Assembly (NCBI GenBank): GCA_964539665.1
Contig: CAZIKB010000085.1
Span: 1-27,663 of the forward strand
From: CAZIKB01 sp964539665
GTDB lineage: Bacteria; Zhuqueibacterota; Zhuqueibacteria; Oceanimicrobiales; Oceanimicrobiaceae
Direction of reading: 5' to 3'
Length of the DNA: 27,663 nucleotides
How positions within the stretch are numbered: position 1 is the first letter of the stretch; each line of letters begins with the position of its first letter. Position numbers and translations under genes: made by a program. A model generated the notes under the pieces. It did not search any database, was not told the origin of the DNA, and saw nothing but the letters and a program-made list of their open reading frames with translations. Of the stretch, positions 25,280 through 27,663 are shown in pieces.

Positions 25280-25351
25280 GATTTGCATTGATTAATAAAT
25301 ATAAATAAATCAGTGCAAATCCGTCATATCCGTGATCATCCGTGTTCTATT
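25280..25351. repeat. Hairpin-forming dispersed repeat, second copy
   Basis: GATTTGCATTGATT (25280-25293) pairs with AATCAGTGCAAATC (25308-25321) at 13 of 14 bases around a 14-base loop. The following CCGTCATATCCGTG...TGTTCTATT contains repeated ATCCGTG words. The right half matches 18967-18999. It lies just 3' of the acetyltransferase gene and upstream of the DUF4416 gene. It probably belongs to a multicopy intergenic repeat family. Confidence 0.6.
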
Positions 25352-25354
25352 CAT

Positions 25355-26239
25355 TCATAAAGTATTATTTACTTTTTTAGGCACCCAAATCCCCAAATCC
25401 CGCTCCCTTTTAAGATTCTCTTCCAGTGCAAACTGTGCCTGCTCTATGATTTGTTTATCAATCCCAAAGATATCATTAATGGTTGTGTGATAGTTACGTT
25501 TGATATTAAAATTTCGTTTTCCGTTTATAGTCGTTTCACGCATGAACTTCTTATGCACATAAATAAGTCCGCCATTCATCACTTTGGTTAAACAGATACC
25601 GTGCATGGAATTCAAATCAAAAGATTTCAACCAGTGCTGCAAAAACTCTTCAGACGGAACAGGGCGGTCTTGAAAACGATAACGCCATTTTATTTCATTC
25701 TTATTGAAAGTAAATAATTCGTAGCTTTGATTTTCGTGATTAAAGTGCAATTCCACACCCGCGAACTCGCTGCGAAAGAGTTTCGGTTTCCGCGGATTCA
25801 GTTCCATGGGCTGAGTGAGAAGATAGCCCGGATCAACCAGATATTTCACCGAATCCAGAATAACTATCAAACAGCAGTGAATATTTCTTCCTGCCCGCAT
25901 ATCTGCCATAACCGGATAGCAAGTAAAACCGTGCTGGGTGAGAATGGACTGCAGGTAAAATGTCAGGGAAAAACAGGTTCCGCCAAGTTGCAGGGAAATA
26001 TGATCTTGCATGACCTCTTGCGGTAAGCGAATTTTTTCTGTCACTGAATACCAGTGCTCATTCAATTTAATGATTTTGCTTATGTTTTCATAGGGGATGC
26101 CTGCAAATTGCTTCAGGATTTCCTGCAAAAAACTGAGTTGCGGATTTTTGCCTCGCAACCGAAAAAATTGCATAAAATGGTGAACTGCATCCGTGTAGTC
26201 TGCCGGGTTTATAATGATTGAGTGTGATTCGTTACGCAT
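25355..26239 (-). CDS. Arylamine N-acetyltransferase-like protein
   Basis: 294 residues of the NAT family, which moves an acyl group from acyl-CoA to amines or hydrazines through a cysteine thioester. The triad is present: C89 in LGGTCFSLT, H121 in RNIHCC and D136 in YLVDPGY, in the family order and close to the usual spacing. PYENIS near residue 50 equals the common PFENL. The C-terminal part is more diverged, with a basic FMRETTINGKRNF stretch. Acceptor amine cannot be predicted; some relatives work in natural product release rather than drug acetylation. It stands alone, transcribed away from the next gene. Confidence 0.87.
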   Translation of the reverse strand: MRNESHSIIINPADYTDAVHHFMQFFRLRGKNPQLSFLQEILKQFAGIPYENISKIIKLNEHWYSVTEKIRLPQEVMQDHISLQLGGTCFSLTFYLQSILTQHGFTCYPVMADMRAGRNIHCCLIVILDSVKYLVDPGYLLTQPMELNPRKPKLFRSEFAGVELHFNHENQSYELFTFNKNEIKWRYRFQDRPVPSEEFLQHWLKSFDLNSMHGICLTKVMNGGLIYVHKKFMRETTINGKRNFNIKRNYHTTINDIFGIDKQIIEQAQFALEENLKRERDLGIWVPKKVNNTL

Positions 26240-26508
26240 AGCTTGGTTTAGCTATAATTTTCCGCATAATAGCTGCTTTACCTTTAGGAATAATACAGGT
26301 TAAGTCATTTAGTTTAATATAAATAAAAATGGTTAGAAAGCAAATGAAAATTCTGCAAGGAAAACGGTTTAGTTAAAAATATAATATAGAGGTAATAATT
26401 TTCTTGAAAAATATAATTTAATATTTTATATTTAATTCACTTCACATAATGGATAAAAATTGTAAATATGCAGTTAAATTTATCCCATGCCTTAAGGATT
26501 TCAAATTC

Positions 26509-27618
26509 ATGAAAATAATAATAAAAATATCAGTAATTGCACTGTTCACAAATCTTGCTATTTCATTTGGAACAGCATCCAGCATGAAGAACGATAATAC
26601 CACCCTGCTCATTACAATTGAATCCGAATTGCAGCACTTTGTAAAAATTGTTCGGGGCAAATACTATTTACCAATCACTGAATATGAAATCAATAAAAAT
26701 ATTTTAACCGCCGCCTTGATGTTTGACGCCCTGGGCGCTTACGGTATCCGGAGCAAATCTTCATCTGGAAAATCCAGTATATTTTCAACGCTGACAAAAA
26801 ACGACAGTCTTAATTTAATCCCATATCTAATTGTTTTTACAAAGAAAAAGGGTAATACTGAGGAACTCGCAATACTTTACGCTGCTATTTTAGAAGCCAA
26901 CGGCATTGCAACAGCCTTGCTGCATGCGTCCGAACACCTGTTCGTATTGTTTGACACAGGTGTACACAAAAAGTATTCCGGAGCTCTTTCCCGGAATATA
27001 ACATCCTATGTAATCAGAAACGGTCATGTCTGGTTTTCTGTAGATGTGGCTCTTCTTGGCAAGCCATTTCACAAAGCCTGGCAAACTACTTTCGGGAAAG
27101 TAAGAGGTGAAACACATGATCTGATACCTACCGTGCAATATGTACAGGACAAAAAAATTAAGCGGGCAACAATATTCAGTAGTTCAATTAATAAAACTCA
27201 AATAAACAAGCTGTTTTTAAAGGATAAAAAATATTTTGAAAATGACCTAATCAAACCAAAGCTGGATAAAGTGACAGCAATTAAACAAGAAAATGACTAC
27301 CAGGCCGAGCGTCATTTTAATGATGGCCTCCGTTATTTAGACAAACTTGCATACGACAATGCCATTATTGAATTTGAAAAGGCCGAAAAATTTGGAGGAG
27401 ATGCGGGAAAAGCGCTCTTTTTAATTGCAAAAGCTTATAGCGAAAAAAAGGACTATCAGAATATGAAAAAGACGGGTATCCAGCTGGTCAAATATAGTAA
27501 ACGCGATCCCAGGGGATATAAAATTTTGGGATTTGCTTATTACAATTCAGGAAGTTTGGAGATTGGAAACAGTTTTTTTTTAAAGGCAAAATTTTTAGAA
27601 AATCATTTACTAACCTGA
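26509..27618 (+). CDS. Exported protein with degenerate transglutaminase-like domain and TPRs
   Basis: 369 residues from the ATG at 26509-26511, preceded by AAGGA; the open frame extends 20 codons further but that extension is polar and would bury the signal peptide MKIIIKISVIALFTNLAISF. Residues about 55-215 resemble a transglutaminase-like fold seen in FCB and delta-proteobacterial secreted proteins: GNTEELAILYAAILEANGIATALL, then SEHLFVLFD, then HVWFSVDVALLGKPFHKAWQ. At the place of the nucleophilic Cys (usually GDCDDL) there is T117, while H143 is kept, so catalysis is doubtful. Residues about 262-362 form roughly three tetratricopeptide repeats (FNDGLRYLDKLAYDNAIIEFEKA and following). 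A periplasmic scaffold role is inferred. The domain identity rests on pattern resemblance only. Confidence 0.75.
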   Translation: MKIIIKISVIALFTNLAISFGTASSMKNDNTTLLITIESELQHFVKIVRGKYYLPITEYEINKNILTAALMFDALGAYGIRSKSSSGKSSIFSTLTKNDSLNLIPYLIVFTKKKGNTEELAILYAAILEANGIATALLHASEHLFVLFDTGVHKKYSGALSRNITSYVIRNGHVWFSVDVALLGKPFHKAWQTTFGKVRGETHDLIPTVQYVQDKKIKRATIFSSSINKTQINKLFLKDKKYFENDLIKPKLDKVTAIKQENDYQAERHFNDGLRYLDKLAYDNAIIEFEKAEKFGGDAGKALFLIAKAYSEKKDYQNMKKTGIQLVKYSKRDPRGYKILGFAYYNSGSLEIGNSFFLKAKFLENHLLT

Positions 27619-27663
27619 ATAATTCACAAACTTTAAAAAACAAAAAAATAGCGTCATCGGCAT

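Overview
The window looks like a chromosomal segment from an uncultivated or little-studied bacterium of the Fibrobacteres-Chlorobi-Bacteroidetes supergroup, perhaps Calditrichota, KSB1 or Ignavibacteria-like. The best clue is two exported multidomain proteins that end in the 'NYPNPFNP' type IX secretion sorting domain, combined with cohesin-like and dockerin-like modules. DNA is AT-rich, intergenic regions are short, and housekeeping genes are nearly all on the minus strand. The phylum is an inference from domain style, not from a marker gene.

Layout. (1) 1-7.6 kb: two genes for large exported, type IX sorted proteins, flanked by two same-orientation insertion-sequence ends. The left one is only the last 22 codons of a transposase plus its right end. 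The right one is a whole element whose transposase has lost its middle. (2) 7.7-14.4 kb: an imino-acid/peptide block. It holds an ornithine cyclodeaminase/mu-crystallin family reductase, an Xaa-Pro aminopeptidase, a glycyl radical enzyme whose active-site residues match trans-4-hydroxy-L-proline dehydratase (HypD), and its radical SAM activase. A Phd/RelE-type toxin-antitoxin pair sits inside it on the opposite strand. (3) 14.5-17.8 kb: a large secreted Asp-box (BNR) beta-propeller protein. (4) 18.1-18.9 kb: a second toxin-antitoxin pair (UPF0175/DUF3368). (5) 19.0-23.2 kb: glycerate 2-kinase, pyruvate kinase and enolase, which together convert glycerate to pyruvate. (6) 23.3-25.3 kb: a tightly packed three-gene unit of DUF4416, a Dam-type adenine methylase and a small PD-(D/E)XK nuclease, a likely type II restriction-modification system. 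(7) 25.3-27.6 kb: an arylamine N-acetyltransferase-like protein, and a divergently transcribed secreted protein with a degenerate transglutaminase-like domain and TPRs.

The most coherent functional story is hydroxyproline and proline peptide use: the aminopeptidase can free residues from Xaa-Pro peptides, HypD dehydrates hydroxyproline to pyrroline-5-carboxylate, and the mu-crystallin family protein could reduce a cyclic imine. The glycerate-to-pyruvate cluster is a second self-contained route. Short intergenic repeats occur between genes: a 144-bp MITE-like element that supplies the stop codon of pepP, a 17-bp inverted repeat, and two related repeats placed 3' of minus-strand genes. No tRNA, rRNA, CRISPR array or prophage was seen.
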